A DNA stretch of 47,255 nucleotides from Actinomycetales bacterium (GTDB lineage: Bacteria; Actinomycetota; Actinomycetes; Nanopelagicales; Nanopelagicaceae). How positions within the stretch are numbered: the stretch's first letter is position 1; the number at the start of each line of letters is the position of its first letter. Positions 8,724-16,696 of this stretch are shown piece after piece. Location: assembly GCA_018969355.1 (NCBI GenBank), contig JAGWYO010000010.1, positions 1 to 47,255 on the forward strand, written 5' to 3'. The notes under the pieces are model-generated. The model was given only the letters and a program-made list of their open reading frames with translations, was not told where the DNA came from and searched no databases. Both the position numbers and the translations under genes were made by a program.

Positions 8724-9524
8724 TTAGAAGAAGTAGAAGTTTGTCCAGGCACCAGTTGCAACTTCGCGGACATAAATATCAGCAAAGGCAACGGCGGCAA
8801 GTGAATACCAAGCAAATTGTTGGTGCTTGTGATTGAGGATTGAAACCCATGTCCATAACTTGTATCGCACTGGGTGCTTTGAGAAATGTTTTAAACGTCC
8901 ACCAACTGTGTGACGGCATGTGTGACAAGAGAGTGAGTAGAACCAAAGAAGTGTTGAGCTTATAAGTAACACAAGAGAACCAACGCTTGCGTGTCCCCAT
9001 TGTCCTTCTGGGTTCTTGAAAGAAATGATTGCGTCATATGTTAGAAAGACGTTGAAAACTAAACCTGCATAAAAGAACCAACGGTGGGCGTTTTGAAAAA
9101 TAAGTGGGGGACGAGTTTCACCAGTGTATTTCTCGTGTGGTTCTGCAACTGCACATGCTGGTGGTGATAACCAAAAGGAGCGGTAGTAAGCCTTGCGGTA
9201 GTAGTAACACGTCATTCTAAAACCAAGTGGGAAGATTAAAATAATTAAAGCCGGTGATAGCGCAAAGTTAAGAACCTGCGCACTGACTGGAGTAAAGCCA
9301 GCAATCGTTGATCCTGCAACGCAGGCCTCTGAAAGACATGGTGAATAGAAAGGTGAAATCAACGGCTCTGTGAAGTAATAAGCGTTTTCAAAAGCACGAA
9401 ATGTCGCATAGATAATGAAGGAGAAAAGAACTCCAAAGGTTACAAGTGGTTGTAACCACCACTTATCTGTGCGTAACGTGCGCTCTTTGATCTTTGCGCG
9501 CGTTGGTGAAAAAACACCTGACAT
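8724..9524 (-). CDS. sdhC: Succinate dehydrogenase membrane anchor (Sdh1-type SdhC)
   Basis: This 266-aa integral membrane protein anchors SdhAB and passes electrons to quinone. About five hydrophobic helices can be recognised. Its size and single-gene anchor architecture match the mycobacterial Sdh1 anchor. A C-H-x-C-x-H motif (Cys200, His201, Cys203, His205; bases 8910-8927) at the end of a helix offers two Cys and two His, a Rieske-like ligand set. The open frame begins at TTG 9542, but ATG 9524 follows a GGGGGAG Shine-Dalgarno at 6-nt spacing, so 9524 is the start. It is the first gene of the sdh-holin-crcB run. Confidence 0.92.
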   Translation of the reverse strand: MSGVFSPTRAKIKERTLRTDKWWLQPLVTFGVLFSFIIYATFRAFENAYYFTEPLISPFYSPCLSEACVAGSTIAGFTPVSAQVLNFALSPALIILIFPLGFRMTCYYYRKAYYRSFWLSPPACAVAEPHEKYTGETRPPLIFQNAHRWFFYAGLVFNVFLTYDAIISFKNPEGQWGHASVGSLVLLISSTLLWFYSLSCHTCRHTVGGRLKHFSKHPVRYKLWTWVSILNHKHQQFAWYSLAAVAFADIYVREVATGAWTNFYFF

Positions 9525-9638
9525 TAATAGCTCCCCCGGCAAGTGATAACTTGGGGTAAGTCTCCTCTTAGAGTGAATTTTCGGCTAGAAATACTCACGC
9601 CTAAGGCCTATGAACTCAACCACAGGGGTAAAGAAAAA

Positions 9639-9724
9639 TGGCGGAGGGCGTGGGATTTGAACCCACGAAACTTTCGTTTGCCGGTTTTCAAGACCGGTGC
9701 ACTCGGCCGCTATGCGAGCCCTCC
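9639..9724 (-). tRNA. tRNA-Ser (anticodon UGA), CCA encoded
   Basis: Minus-strand acceptor arms GGAGGGC (5' end 9724) and GCCCTCC (9643-9649) pair. The anticodon stem CCGGT/ACCGG encloses CTTGAAA, giving anticodon UGA for UCN codons. A short variable arm hairpin (AAAC-GAAA-GTTT) and T-arm CGTGGGTTCAAATCCCACG are present. Discriminator G and CCA (9639-9641) are encoded. Confidence 0.96.
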
Positions 9725-9772
9725 GTGGGAGAGATTACCCGAAGATGGCCGGAGTCGAAAATCGGCTAAAAA

Positions 9773-10585
9773 TTAAGCGGGCAGATCTAACAACTTCTCA
9801 ATAACTATTGCTACACCATCGCTGTGATGTGATGGAGCTACATCTTTTGCATAGTTGATTGCATCAGGGTGCCCATCAGCCATTGCATATGAGCGGCCAC
9901 ACCATTCAAGCATTGAAAAATCATTTGGATTATCGCCAAATGAAACACAATCTGTGGCATCAATCCCAAGTCGACCAGCAACTTTTGCAAGTGTTGTTCC
10001 TTTTGATATTCCTAGCGCTGAAATCTCAAGCAGTGATTCTCTAGCATTTGAATGTGTGACGGTGACTAAACCACCAAGTTCACGCAGTGCAACTTCTAAC
10101 ATTTCATCCGATGTCAATTCCCCACCACTACAACGGGCCAACATTTTAAATACTGGTCCTTTTGCTGCATCTTCAATTCTTTCAACACCAACATTATCTA
10201 GACCGATATCCCATCTAGGAACATAGGATTTTTCGCGGTGGTAGTAATCATGAGTCTCAATTGCAAATGAGATGTGTGGAATTGCCTTACGCATTCTCTG
10301 CGCAATTTCAATCTGTTGATCTTTTGAAATCATCCACTCTTCAGTAACCTCACGCTTGTGTAAGTCATAGAGCATTGCACCATTGCCACAAATTGCTTCA
10401 CCAAAACCGAAAACTTCTCGAATTTCATTCATCCAGCGCGGCGGGCGGCCAGTTACAAAATAAATATGAACCCCGAGATCGCGCGCTCGTGTGAAAGCAT
10501 CAATTGTGCGTTGCGTGATTGTGCCATCGTGGTGAACGATCGTGCCGTCTAAATCTGTTGCAATAAGTTTGGGGCGTTTACTCAC
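9773..10585 (-). CDS. HAD-superfamily (Cof-type) phosphatase
   Basis: This 270-aa protein is a haloacid-dehalogenase-like phosphatase of the Cof/IIB subfamily, which act on sugar phosphates, nucleotides or cofactors. Motif I is DLDGT with the nucleophilic Asp near residue 11, motif II is VTGRP, and motif IV is [11 protein letters not shown] near residue 215. A large cap domain lies between motifs II and III. The start is GTG at 10585, which overlaps the serS stop (GTGA), so the two are translationally coupled. The positional counterpart in Mycobacterium is a HAD gene in the serS neighbourhood. The substrate is unknown. Confidence 0.9.
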   Translation of the reverse strand: MSKRPKLIATDLDGTIVHHDGTITQRTIDAFTRARDLGVHIYFVTGRPPRWMNEIREVFGFGEAICGNGAMLYDLHKREVTEEWMISKDQQIEIAQRMRKAIPHISFAIETHDYYHREKSYVPRWDIGLDNVGVERIEDAAKGPVFKMLARCSGGELTSDEMLEVALRELGGLVTVTHSNARESLLEISALGISKGTTLAKVAGRLGIDATDCVSFGDNPNDFSMLEWCGRSYAMADGHPDAINYAKDVAPSHHSDGVAIVIEKLLDLPA

Positions 10586-11841
10586 ACCAACTCAAATCGT
10601 GCTTTGCCAAGAAATGGTTGAAGAGCTTTTGGAATATTGACAGTTCCATCTGCATTTTGGTGGTTCTCTAAAATCGCAACAATCATGCGTGGAATGGCAA
10701 CTAAAGTTCCATTTAATGTTGCAACAGGCTTTGTACCATCGGTATCTTTGTAACGGATGTTCAAGCGCCTAGCCTGGAATTCTGTGCAGTTAGAGGTACT
10801 TGTCACTTCACGGTATGCCTTTTGTGTTGGAATCCATGCTTCACAGTCGAATTTACGGTTCGCACTTGATCCAAGGTCCCCTGATGCCACATCAATGACG
10901 CGATAAGGAATCTCCATTGCATTAAGGAAGTCTTTCTCCCATTGCAAAATACGTGCATGCTCAGCTTTTGCTTGATCTGGATGGCAGAAAGAGAACATTT
11001 CAACTTTATCAAATTGGTGAACGCGAATAATCCCGCGAGTATCTTTTCCATAGGTTCCAGCTTCACGGCGAAAACATGAAGAGTAGCCGGCATAGCGCAT
11101 AGGAAGTTTGTCTCCGTTAAGAACTTCATCCATATGCATCGCTGCTAATGGAACTTCAGAAGTTCCTACTAAATACACATCATCTTTTTCAATTCTGTAA
11201 ACATTCTCTGAAGCTTGGCCTAGAAATCCTGTGCCTTCCATAGCAGCAGGATTAACAAGTACTGGAGGAATAACTGGAACGAATCCAGCCTTGACAGCCA
11301 TGGAGATTGCATAGTTAACGAGTGCAAACTCTAGAAGCGCGCCAGAGCCAGTTAAATAATATGAACGAGAGCCCGCAACCTTTGCACCGCGCTCGGTATC
11401 AATTGCACCTAGAAGTTTTCCTAGTTCAACATGATCTTTTGGTTCAAAATCAAAATTAGGTGGTGTGCCAACATGTTCGAGGACTTGGAAATCTGCTTCA
11501 CCGCCAATAGGGGCGCCTGGATCGAGAATATTAGAAAGTTGCATTACTAAAGCTCTGGTCTGCTCTTCTGCCTCTGCGCGCTTACTATCGGCCTCTTTTA
11601 CAGCCGTTGCTAACTCTTTAGCATTTTCTAGAAGAGCGGTTTTCTCATCACCTTTAGCTGCTCCTACCGATTTAGATAAAATGTTTTGTTCTGCGCGTAG
11701 TTTTTCAAACTTTTCAATGGCAACGCGGCGTAGTTCATCAGATGCAATTATCTGATCAACAATTGATGCATCTTCTCCGCGGCCCGTTTGTGATGCGCGG
11801 ACAACATCTGGGTTCTCGCGAATGAATTTAACGTCAATCAT
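10582..11841 (-). CDS. serS: Seryl-tRNA synthetase
   Basis: This 419-aa class II aminoacyl-tRNA synthetase charges tRNA-Ser; two of its substrate tRNAs are encoded in this window. The N-terminal coiled-coil arm (about residues 25-105, rich in Glu, Lys and Ala) is the part that reads the long variable arm of tRNA-Ser. Motif 2 is seen as [20 protein letters not shown] with the following QFDKVEMF, and motif 3 in [13 protein letters not shown]. The ATG at 11841 overlaps the pheA stop (ATGA). There is no leader RNA upstream, so T-box control is not indicated. Confidence 0.97.
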   Translation of the reverse strand: MIDVKFIRENPDVVRASQTGRGEDASIVDQIIASDELRRVAIEKFEKLRAEQNILSKSVGAAKGDEKTALLENAKELATAVKEADSKRAEAEEQTRALVMQLSNILDPGAPIGGEADFQVLEHVGTPPNFDFEPKDHVELGKLLGAIDTERGAKVAGSRSYYLTGSGALLEFALVNYAISMAVKAGFVPVIPPVLVNPAAMEGTGFLGQASENVYRIEKDDVYLVGTSEVPLAAMHMDEVLNGDKLPMRYAGYSSCFRREAGTYGKDTRGIIRVHQFDKVEMFSFCHPDQAKAEHARILQWEKDFLNAMEIPYRVIDVASGDLGSSANRKFDCEAWIPTQKAYREVTSTSNCTEFQARRLNIRYKDTDGTKPVATLNGTLVAIPRMIVAILENHQNADGTVNIPKALQPFLGKARFELV

Positions 11842-12668
11842 TTACCGGCCTTTTCTCGTGGATATGAACCAAGGAAGCGAATATCTTCACAGATTGCTCG
11901 CAACGCCTCTACTGTCTCCTTTACTGGAGCATCACTGACGTGGCCCTCGGCATCAATAATGAAATGGTAATGGCCAAGTTCTAGACCCGTTGGACGCGAC
12001 TGAATAAAAGTTAAGTTCACATCACGCTTGGCAAACTCAGTCAAGATATCGAGTAACGCTCCAGCGTGGTCGATGCCAATAAATACAGCTAGAGATGTTC
12101 GGTCATACCCGGTTGCCTTAGGCGGTGTTGCAGGTTTTGAGACTAAAACAAAGCGAGTAACCGCCCCGACAATGTCGCCGATGTTATCTGCAACAACTGT
12201 AAGTCCGTAATGGGCTGCAGCAACGGGGGCTGCAATGGCTGCATCAAATTCTCCGCGGCCAATTGCTTCAGCAGCTGCTGCAGTAGATGCAGTTGGGATT
12301 AACTCTGCATCTGGATAATTCTTAGCAATATAGGTCCGGCATTGAGCCTCGGCGTGTGGGTGTGTAGCAATGCGGCGGATATCAACGTTCTCGCGCTTTG
12401 ACATGAGCGCAAAAGAAACAGGCAAAGTAACTTCGCCAACGATCGAAAGTGGGGTCCCTGTTGCTAATTCATCAAGGGTTCTTGCGACAACTCCTTCAAC
12501 AGAGTTTTCAATCGGTACTAGCGCAAAGTGCGCTTTACCAACACGGACAGCATCTAGAGCCGCCGTCACATTTGCATACGGGATGAGGGAATCATTTGAA
12601 GAAGTGATCTTTTTGAGAGCAGCTTCGGTGAATGTTCCTTTGGGGCCTAAATACGCGTATGTGCTCAC
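11838..12668 (-). CDS. pheA: Prephenate dehydratase
   Basis: This 276-aa enzyme converts prephenate to phenylpyruvate in phenylalanine synthesis. The catalytic domain begins with [13 protein letters not shown] and holds the TRF motif (GAVTRFVLV) near residue 170. The C-terminal ACT domain (about 185-270) contains GALLDIL and QSRPT, where many homologues have ESRPT in the phenylalanine-sensing site. The start is GTG at 12668, three bases after the stop of the upstream glycerophosphodiesterase gene. Monofunctional, with no chorismate mutase domain, as is usual in Actinobacteria. Feedback control by Phe is likely from the ACT domain but its sensitivity is unknown. Confidence 0.95.
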   Translation of the reverse strand: MSTYAYLGPKGTFTEAALKKITSSNDSLIPYANVTAALDAVRVGKAHFALVPIENSVEGVVARTLDELATGTPLSIVGEVTLPVSFALMSKRENVDIRRIATHPHAEAQCRTYIAKNYPDAELIPTASTAAAAEAIGRGEFDAAIAAPVAAAHYGLTVVADNIGDIVGAVTRFVLVSKPATPPKATGYDRTSLAVFIGIDHAGALLDILTEFAKRDVNLTFIQSRPTGLELGHYHFIIDAEGHVSDAPVKETVEALRAICEDIRFLGSYPREKAGK

Positions 12669-12671
12669 TGG

Positions 12672-13349
12672 CTAATGATACCCGAGCACCTTGCGTGCAT
12701 ATGACGGGTTATTTGTAATCAGGACCTCAACACCATTTTCTAAGCAAAAGCGCATATCGTCAGCATCATCTACGGTCCAGACATATAAAGGCTTGATTGC
12801 ATGAGTCATCTCTGGGTGTGAGCGTAGATACCCCACGCTAGGACCAAGAATGGGCGCAGATGTAAAACGCTGCATCAAATAATTGAACCTATCCTCCAAA
12901 AGTGCCACAGTTTTTTGTTGTGGGTTAATCTTTCTAATATTTTCAATTGCTAGCCAAGAAAATGACATCAAGACAATATCTGTTGCTAACTCTTCTTGTT
13001 CTAGTAGTTCTAAAACTTTCTTTTCCACTAAACTTCCTTGAGGAACTGGGTGTTTGGTTTCAATTGCAAGTTCCATATCGTTGTCTCGAGCAAGTTCTAA
13101 TAATTCTTCGAGCAACATCGCTTGTGGGTACTGCTGTTTAATTTGAGGGTAGGTCATCTCGGCGATGCGACCTGCGTATCCAGCGGTGCGCTTCATGTCA
13201 GCGTCATGCCACAACAACATCTGGTTATCTTTTGTCAAACGGACGTCACACTCCATGCCATCAGCGCCTTGATCGACGGCGGCTTTATATGCATCCATGG
13301 TCATCTCTGGGAAATCTATAGAGGCTCCGCGGTGGGCATATATTTTCAT
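12672..13349 (-). CDS. Glycerophosphodiester phosphodiesterase (GDPD family)
   Basis: This 225-aa TIM-barrel phosphodiesterase probably hydrolyses glycerophosphodiesters to glycerol-3-phosphate and an alcohol. Family motifs are AHRGAS at residues 5-10, FPEMTMDAY (where PENT is the usual form), the GADGMECDVRLT segment with metal-binding Glu and Asp, and LLWHD. No signal peptide is visible, so it is cytoplasmic. The ATG at 13349 lacks a Shine-Dalgarno but has a TAATCT box 6 nt upstream. It diverges from pstP across a very short gap and leads the GDPD-pheA-serS-HAD run. Synteny matches glpQ1-pheA-serS proximity in Mycobacterium. Confidence 0.92.
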   Translation of the reverse strand: MKIYAHRGASIDFPEMTMDAYKAAVDQGADGMECDVRLTKDNQMLLWHDADMKRTAGYAGRIAEMTYPQIKQQYPQAMLLEELLELARDNDMELAIETKHPVPQGSLVEKKVLELLEQEELATDIVLMSFSWLAIENIRKINPQQKTVALLEDRFNYLMQRFTSAPILGPSVGYLRSHPEMTHAIKPLYVWTVDDADDMRFCLENGVEVLITNNPSYARKVLGYH

Positions 13350-13355
13350 GATTCA

Positions 13356-13361
13356 AGATTA
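13356..13361 (-). promoter_or_regulatory. TAnnnT -10 box for leaderless GDPD transcript
   Basis: On the minus strand TAATCT is followed by 6 nt and then the GDPD ATG at 13349. No Shine-Dalgarno exists between them. Confidence 0.55.
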
Positions 13362-13369
13362 ACAGGGGT

Positions 13370-13375
13370 TAGGCT
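13370..13375 (+). promoter_or_regulatory. TAnnnT -10 box for pstP
   Basis: TAGGCT lies 7 nt upstream of the ATG at 13383, consistent with a leaderless transcript. It is only 9 bp from the opposing GDPD box, so the two promoters overlap. Confidence 0.5.
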
Positions 13376-13382
13376 TATGCCC

Positions 13383-14156
13383 ATGAGCGCTATTTACTTC
13401 CAGAGCAGTGCGCGCTCGGCTGATGGTTTACAGCGCAGCGGAAATGAAGATTCTGCTTTTGTTTCCGGTCGCCTCATTGCAGTTGCCGATGGAATGGGCG
13501 GACATGCTGGGGGTGAAGTTGCTTCAAAGATTGCAATTAAAGTTCTGCAAAAACTCAGTCCCGTACTTACAAGTTCAGAGATAGATTCTGATTCCATAGA
13601 AGATCTCCTTCTTCACTCACTTTTCACCATCGATTCACAGATTGGCGAATACGCCGAAGAAGCAGTTGAACTTCGTGGGATGGGAACAACCCTGACTGCT
13701 TTACTACTAATTGATTCAACTATCGCTCTCTTGCATGTGGGAGATTCTCGTTGCTATCGATTGCGCGCTAACACGCTCGAACAATTAAGTAATGACCACA
13801 CAGTTATTCAAGAGCTTCTCGATCAAGGCGCTATTTCACAATCTGATGTTGCCGATCATCCGCAGCGCTCGGTTTTAACTCAAGCGCTCATGGGACAGGG
13901 AACGGTCACTCCTGTATTACAGATCTATGAAGTGAAAGAAAAAGACCGGTATCTGTTGTGCAGTGATGGTTTATCCAGTGTTCTGACTGAGAAAGAGATT
14001 AAATCTTTATTAAAGAAATCTGATCGCTCTGATGCTCTTAAAGGGTTAATTGATGCCACTTACATCAATGGTGCACCAGATAACGTCACTGTTATTGTTG
14101 CCGACATAAGCGGTGAAGAAGTGCTCACCAATGAAGTTTTAGGGGCGGCGCAATGA
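13383..14156 (+). CDS. pstP: PP2C-family serine/threonine phosphatase
   Basis: This 257-aa protein phosphatase should reverse the action of the PknB kinase encoded next. PP2C motifs are present: SGNEDS, VADGMGGHAGGEVAS, GMGTTLTALL, HVGDSRCYRLR, LSNDHT, LLCSDGLS and GAPDNVTVIV, which provide the acidic metal ligands. No transmembrane segment follows the catalytic domain, unlike mycobacterial PstP, so it appears soluble. Two in-frame ATGs (13377 and 13383) are possible; 13377 has an AGGGG 8 nt upstream, while 13383 fits the TAGGCT box. I list 13383. Its TGA overlaps the pknB ATG (ATGA), so kinase and phosphatase are translationally coupled. Confidence 0.93.
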   Translation: MSAIYFQSSARSADGLQRSGNEDSAFVSGRLIAVADGMGGHAGGEVASKIAIKVLQKLSPVLTSSEIDSDSIEDLLLHSLFTIDSQIGEYAEEAVELRGMGTTLTALLLIDSTIALLHVGDSRCYRLRANTLEQLSNDHTVIQELLDQGAISQSDVADHPQRSVLTQALMGQGTVTPVLQIYEVKEKDRYLLCSDGLSSVLTEKEIKSLLKKSDRSDALKGLIDATYINGAPDNVTVIVADISGEEVLTNEVLGAAQ

Positions 14157-15703
14157 TTAACTCGCTCTTTGGTGATCGCTACAAACTGGGCGAAATGATT
14201 GGCACCGGCGGTATGGCAGATGTCTATGTTGCCCAAGACACTCGCCTTGCTCGCCAAGTTGCAATAAAAGTCTTGCGTAGTGATTTAGCCCGCGATCCAT
14301 CCTTTGTTGCCCGTTTTAGAAAAGAAGCGTTGGCTGCTGCAGGATTGAATCACCCTGGAATTGTTGCGGTCTATGACTCTGGTGAAGTGCCTGCCCCCTA
14401 CATAGTGATGGAGTTGGTCTCTGGCCACACGTTGCGCGATTTAATTCACGATGGAGAGCGTGTGCCACTCAAACGCGCACTTGAAATCGGTGAAGGAATA
14501 TTGGCGGCACTGGAATATTCACATGAGCGCGGAATTGTTCACAGAGATATAAAGCCGGCCAACATCATGATTACAGATCATGGCGATGTGAAGGTGATGG
14601 ATTTTGGTATTGCGCGCGCCCTTGCAGATCTTGGCGCAACCTTAACTAGCACGTGGAACATTGTTGGAACTGCGCAATATCTCTCTCCTGAGCAAGCGTT
14701 AGGTGAAGTTGCAGATTTGCGCAGTGATATTTATTCAACTGGATGCTTGCTCTATGAAGTATTAACTGGCAAGCCTCCATTTACTGGTGACACACCCGTT
14801 TCAATCGCCTATCAACATGTTTCCGGTGTATTAGTTACACCTAGCAAGATCCAACCTGATTTACCTGAGGGCATAGATGTCATTCTCTCTGTGGCCCTTG
14901 CTAAAAAACCTGAAGATCGCTATCAATCAGCAGGATTGATGCTTGATGATTTGTTTAAAGTGGGAACTGGGCAGGCGCTAACTACAACTATTCCTAAAGT
15001 TACAATCTCGCGTCGCAAAGTCTTAGTGGGCGCATTGAGTTCAATTCTTGCAATTACTGTTATTGCCGCAGGTTTATTTGTTACACGCCCCGCTGGGAAT
15101 ACAAATAATCTGCCTCAAATCCCAAATGTTGTGGGTTTGACTCAAGCTGATGCTCAGGCTCTTTTGAAAGATTATGTTGTAACAATCCAACGTGCTCATG
15201 ATGGACGAATTCCCATAGATCGAGTTGCTAGCCAAATACCTTTGGCGACAACACGTGCACAAAAGGGTTCTGGAGTTGTGTTAACTATTTCAGATGGGCC
15301 GGGAGATGCGATTATTCCTGCAGATTTAGTGGGTATGTCTCTCATCGATGCTCGCGCTGCTCTGAGCGCTGTTGGTTTACTCGTCTCTCGCACAGAAGCA
15401 GTCCCATCTGATGAAGCCCTTGGAACGGTTTTGAAAGTAACCCCAGAGCTTGGTTCAACTATTACCGCAGGTAGTGGAGTTGTCTTACAAATTGCCAGTG
15501 GTCAAGTTATTGTTCCCGCACTTATTGGAGTGGATGCAATTCAGGCTCGAACCCTGCTTGTTCAAGCTGGCTTCTTAGTCAATGCCATCGATGCTTATGA
15601 TGCAAACCAACCTATTGGTGTAGTTATTAGACAAGCACCTGATGGCGGAACTACACAAACTATTGGTAAATCAGTAACCATTACAGTTAATAAAGCACCT
15701 TAA
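14153..15703 (+). CDS. pknB: PASTA-domain serine/threonine protein kinase
   Basis: This 516-aa membrane kinase couples muropeptide or lipid II sensing to control of wall synthesis and division. Kinase motifs are the GTGGMADVY glycine loop, Lys39 in VAIKV, HRDIKPAN with Asp132, and DFG with Asp150. A single transmembrane helix lies at about 288-312. Outside are three PASTA repeats (about 318-382, 384-450, 451-516), each beginning with an IPxxVG- or VPxLIG-like turn. Mycobacterial PknB has four. It overlaps pstP upstream. The stop overlaps convergent pabA by 4 nt. Expected kinase targets encoded nearby are CwlM and PonA, by analogy with mycobacteria. Confidence 0.96.
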   Translation: MINSLFGDRYKLGEMIGTGGMADVYVAQDTRLARQVAIKVLRSDLARDPSFVARFRKEALAAAGLNHPGIVAVYDSGEVPAPYIVMELVSGHTLRDLIHDGERVPLKRALEIGEGILAALEYSHERGIVHRDIKPANIMITDHGDVKVMDFGIARALADLGATLTSTWNIVGTAQYLSPEQALGEVADLRSDIYSTGCLLYEVLTGKPPFTGDTPVSIAYQHVSGVLVTPSKIQPDLPEGIDVILSVALAKKPEDRYQSAGLMLDDLFKVGTGQALTTTIPKVTISRRKVLVGALSSILAITVIAAGLFVTRPAGNTNNLPQIPNVVGLTQADAQALLKDYVVTIQRAHDGRIPIDRVASQIPLATTRAQKGSGVVLTISDGPGDAIIPADLVGMSLIDARAALSAVGLLVSRTEAVPSDEALGTVLKVTPELGSTITAGSGVVLQIASGQVIVPALIGVDAIQARTLLVQAGFLVNAIDAYDANQPIGVVIRQAPDGGTTQTIGKSVTITVNKAP

Positions 15704-16332
15704 GAACGAATACCAACTACTGGTGATAAACCAACTGCTTTAGCCTGTGCATTCTTATCACCGCATATAGTTAGCCAATTAGCTAACATCTGATGACCGT
15801 GTTCTGTTAGTACTGACTCTGGATGAAACTGCACTCCTTCAATCGGTAATGTGCGATGGCGCATAGACATAACAATTCCAGATTCGGTTGCTCCTGTTAT
15901 CTCTAAATCTGCACCAACCGTGTCTCGCTCCACACACAGTGAGTGATAACGAGTTGCTGTAAATGGTGATGGTAGATCTTTAAGCACGCCTTGTTGGCGG
16001 TGATGCACTAAAGAGGTTTTTCCGTGTAGGAGTTCTGGTGCGCGTGAAACTGTTGCGCCAAATGCAACACCAATTGCTTGATGGCCTAAACACACACCAA
16101 AAACTGGAATTTTTTTCTCAGCGCACAACTTAATCATCTCAATACTCACACCAGCCTTTTCAGGAATGCCGGGACCTGGTGAGATGAGAACGCCGTCATA
16201 GTTGGCAGCTTCAGATGCCTGCACCGCATCGTTTCTAACAACGGTGCACTCTGCGCCTAGCTGCTGCAGGTATTGCACCAAGTTAAAGACAAAGGAGTCA
16301 TAGTTATCAACGACAAGGATCTTGGTGGCCAT
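15700..16332 (-). CDS. pabA: Aminodeoxychorismate/anthranilate synthase glutaminase component
   Basis: This 210-aa class I glutamine amidotransferase supplies ammonia for p-aminobenzoate (folate) or anthranilate (tryptophan) synthesis. It begins ILVVDNYDSFVFNLVQYL. Catalytic Cys lies in GVCLGHQAIG (about residue 79), and His/Glu in GVQFHPES. Start options are ATG 16332 and ATG 16350, the latter preceded by GAAAG. I prefer 16332 because MATKILVVDNYD matches family starts and an AAGAAT sequence lies 6 nt upstream. The location between pknB and crgA matches trpG/pabA in Mycobacterium. The partner synthase component I is not in this window, so Pab versus Trp cannot be settled. Confidence 0.92.
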   Translation of the reverse strand: MATKILVVDNYDSFVFNLVQYLQQLGAECTVVRNDAVQASEAANYDGVLISPGPGIPEKAGVSIEMIKLCAEKKIPVFGVCLGHQAIGVAFGATVSRAPELLHGKTSLVHHRQQGVLKDLPSPFTATRYHSLCVERDTVGADLEITGATESGIVMSMRHRTLPIEGVQFHPESVLTEHGHQMLANWLTICGDKNAQAKAVGLSPVVGIRS

Positions 16333-16354
16333 AGGAGCATTCTTGCCCATGGTG

Positions 16355-16360
16355 TATCTT
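16355..16360 (+). promoter_or_regulatory. TAnnnT -10 box for leaderless crgA transcript
   Basis: TATCTT is followed by exactly 6 nt and the crgA ATG at 16367, with no ribosome binding site. The box lies in the 34-bp gap between divergent pabA and crgA. Confidence 0.5.
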
Positions 16361-16366
16361 TCGCGT

Positions 16367-16633
16367 ATGCCTAAATCAAAGCTCCGTAAGAAGGTCGTCC
16401 AAGCGCGCGCCCACAATCAGGAAGTTGTAGTTGAAACTCCCCATGGCCCGCTAGAGAGCCCTAAGTGGCTAGCTCCAACGATGGTGACCGCCTTCTTAAT
16501 TGGCCTGTTCTGGATCGTGGCCTTCTATGTCACGCAGACTAAGTACCCAATTCCAGGTATCGGAGCTTGGAACATGATTATTGGCTTTAGTTTTATCGGT
16601 GTGGGCTTCTCATTAGCCACTCGCTGGCGTTAA
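16367..16633 (+). CDS. crgA: Cell division protein CrgA
   Basis: This 88-aa protein of the CrgA family is an actinobacterial septation factor that bridges FtsZ and septal peptidoglycan enzymes. It has a basic cytoplasmic N-terminus (PKSKLRKK) and two membrane helices (about 33-53 and 65-82) joined by a short TQTKYPIPGIGAWN loop, the arrangement typical of CrgA. The frame is open back to 16322, but MPKSKLRKK is the family start and has a TATCTT box at leaderless spacing. It is oriented opposite to its neighbours pabA and the rhomboid gene, as in Mycobacterium. Confidence 0.95.
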   Translation: MPKSKLRKKVVQARAHNQEVVVETPHGPLESPKWLAPTMVTAFLIGLFWIVAFYVTQTKYPIPGIGAWNMIIGFSFIGVGFSLATRWR

Positions 16634-16660
16634 TACCTTCTTAATTACATTGGTGTAATT

Positions 16661-16692
16661 CAATCCACAGTGTGGGTAAAGGTTGTGGATAA
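16661..16692. promoter_or_regulatory. Small DnaA-box cluster in the crgA-rhomboid gap
   Basis: Three box-like 9-mers occur in 32 bp: CAATCCACA (16661-16669), TGTGGGTAA (16671-16679, one mismatch) and TGTGGATAA (16684-16692, an exact reverse complement of TTATCCACA). The gap is only 63 bp, and it also carries a 7-bp hairpin (AATTACA/TGTAATT). The cluster lies roughly 9 kb from the origin. Confidence 0.55.
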
Positions 16693-16696
16693 CCCT

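Noticed and set aside
5364-9640. Fluoride riboswitch for crcB
   Set aside because: crcB genes have no leader; they sit inside an operon with overlapping codons, and nothing like the crcB motif precedes sdhC.
3436-9724. The two tRNA-Ser genes as integration sites of an island
   Set aside because: The genes between them are core housekeeping genes, no integrase is present and no duplicated tRNA 3' end was found.
11842-12670. T-box leader controlling serS
   Set aside because: serS overlaps pheA by 4 nt, leaving no room for a leader RNA.
16645-16662. AATTACA/TGTAATT hairpin as crgA terminator
   Set aside because: Weak A/T-rich 7-bp stem without a following U-tract; the DnaA-like boxes beside it are the stronger signal.
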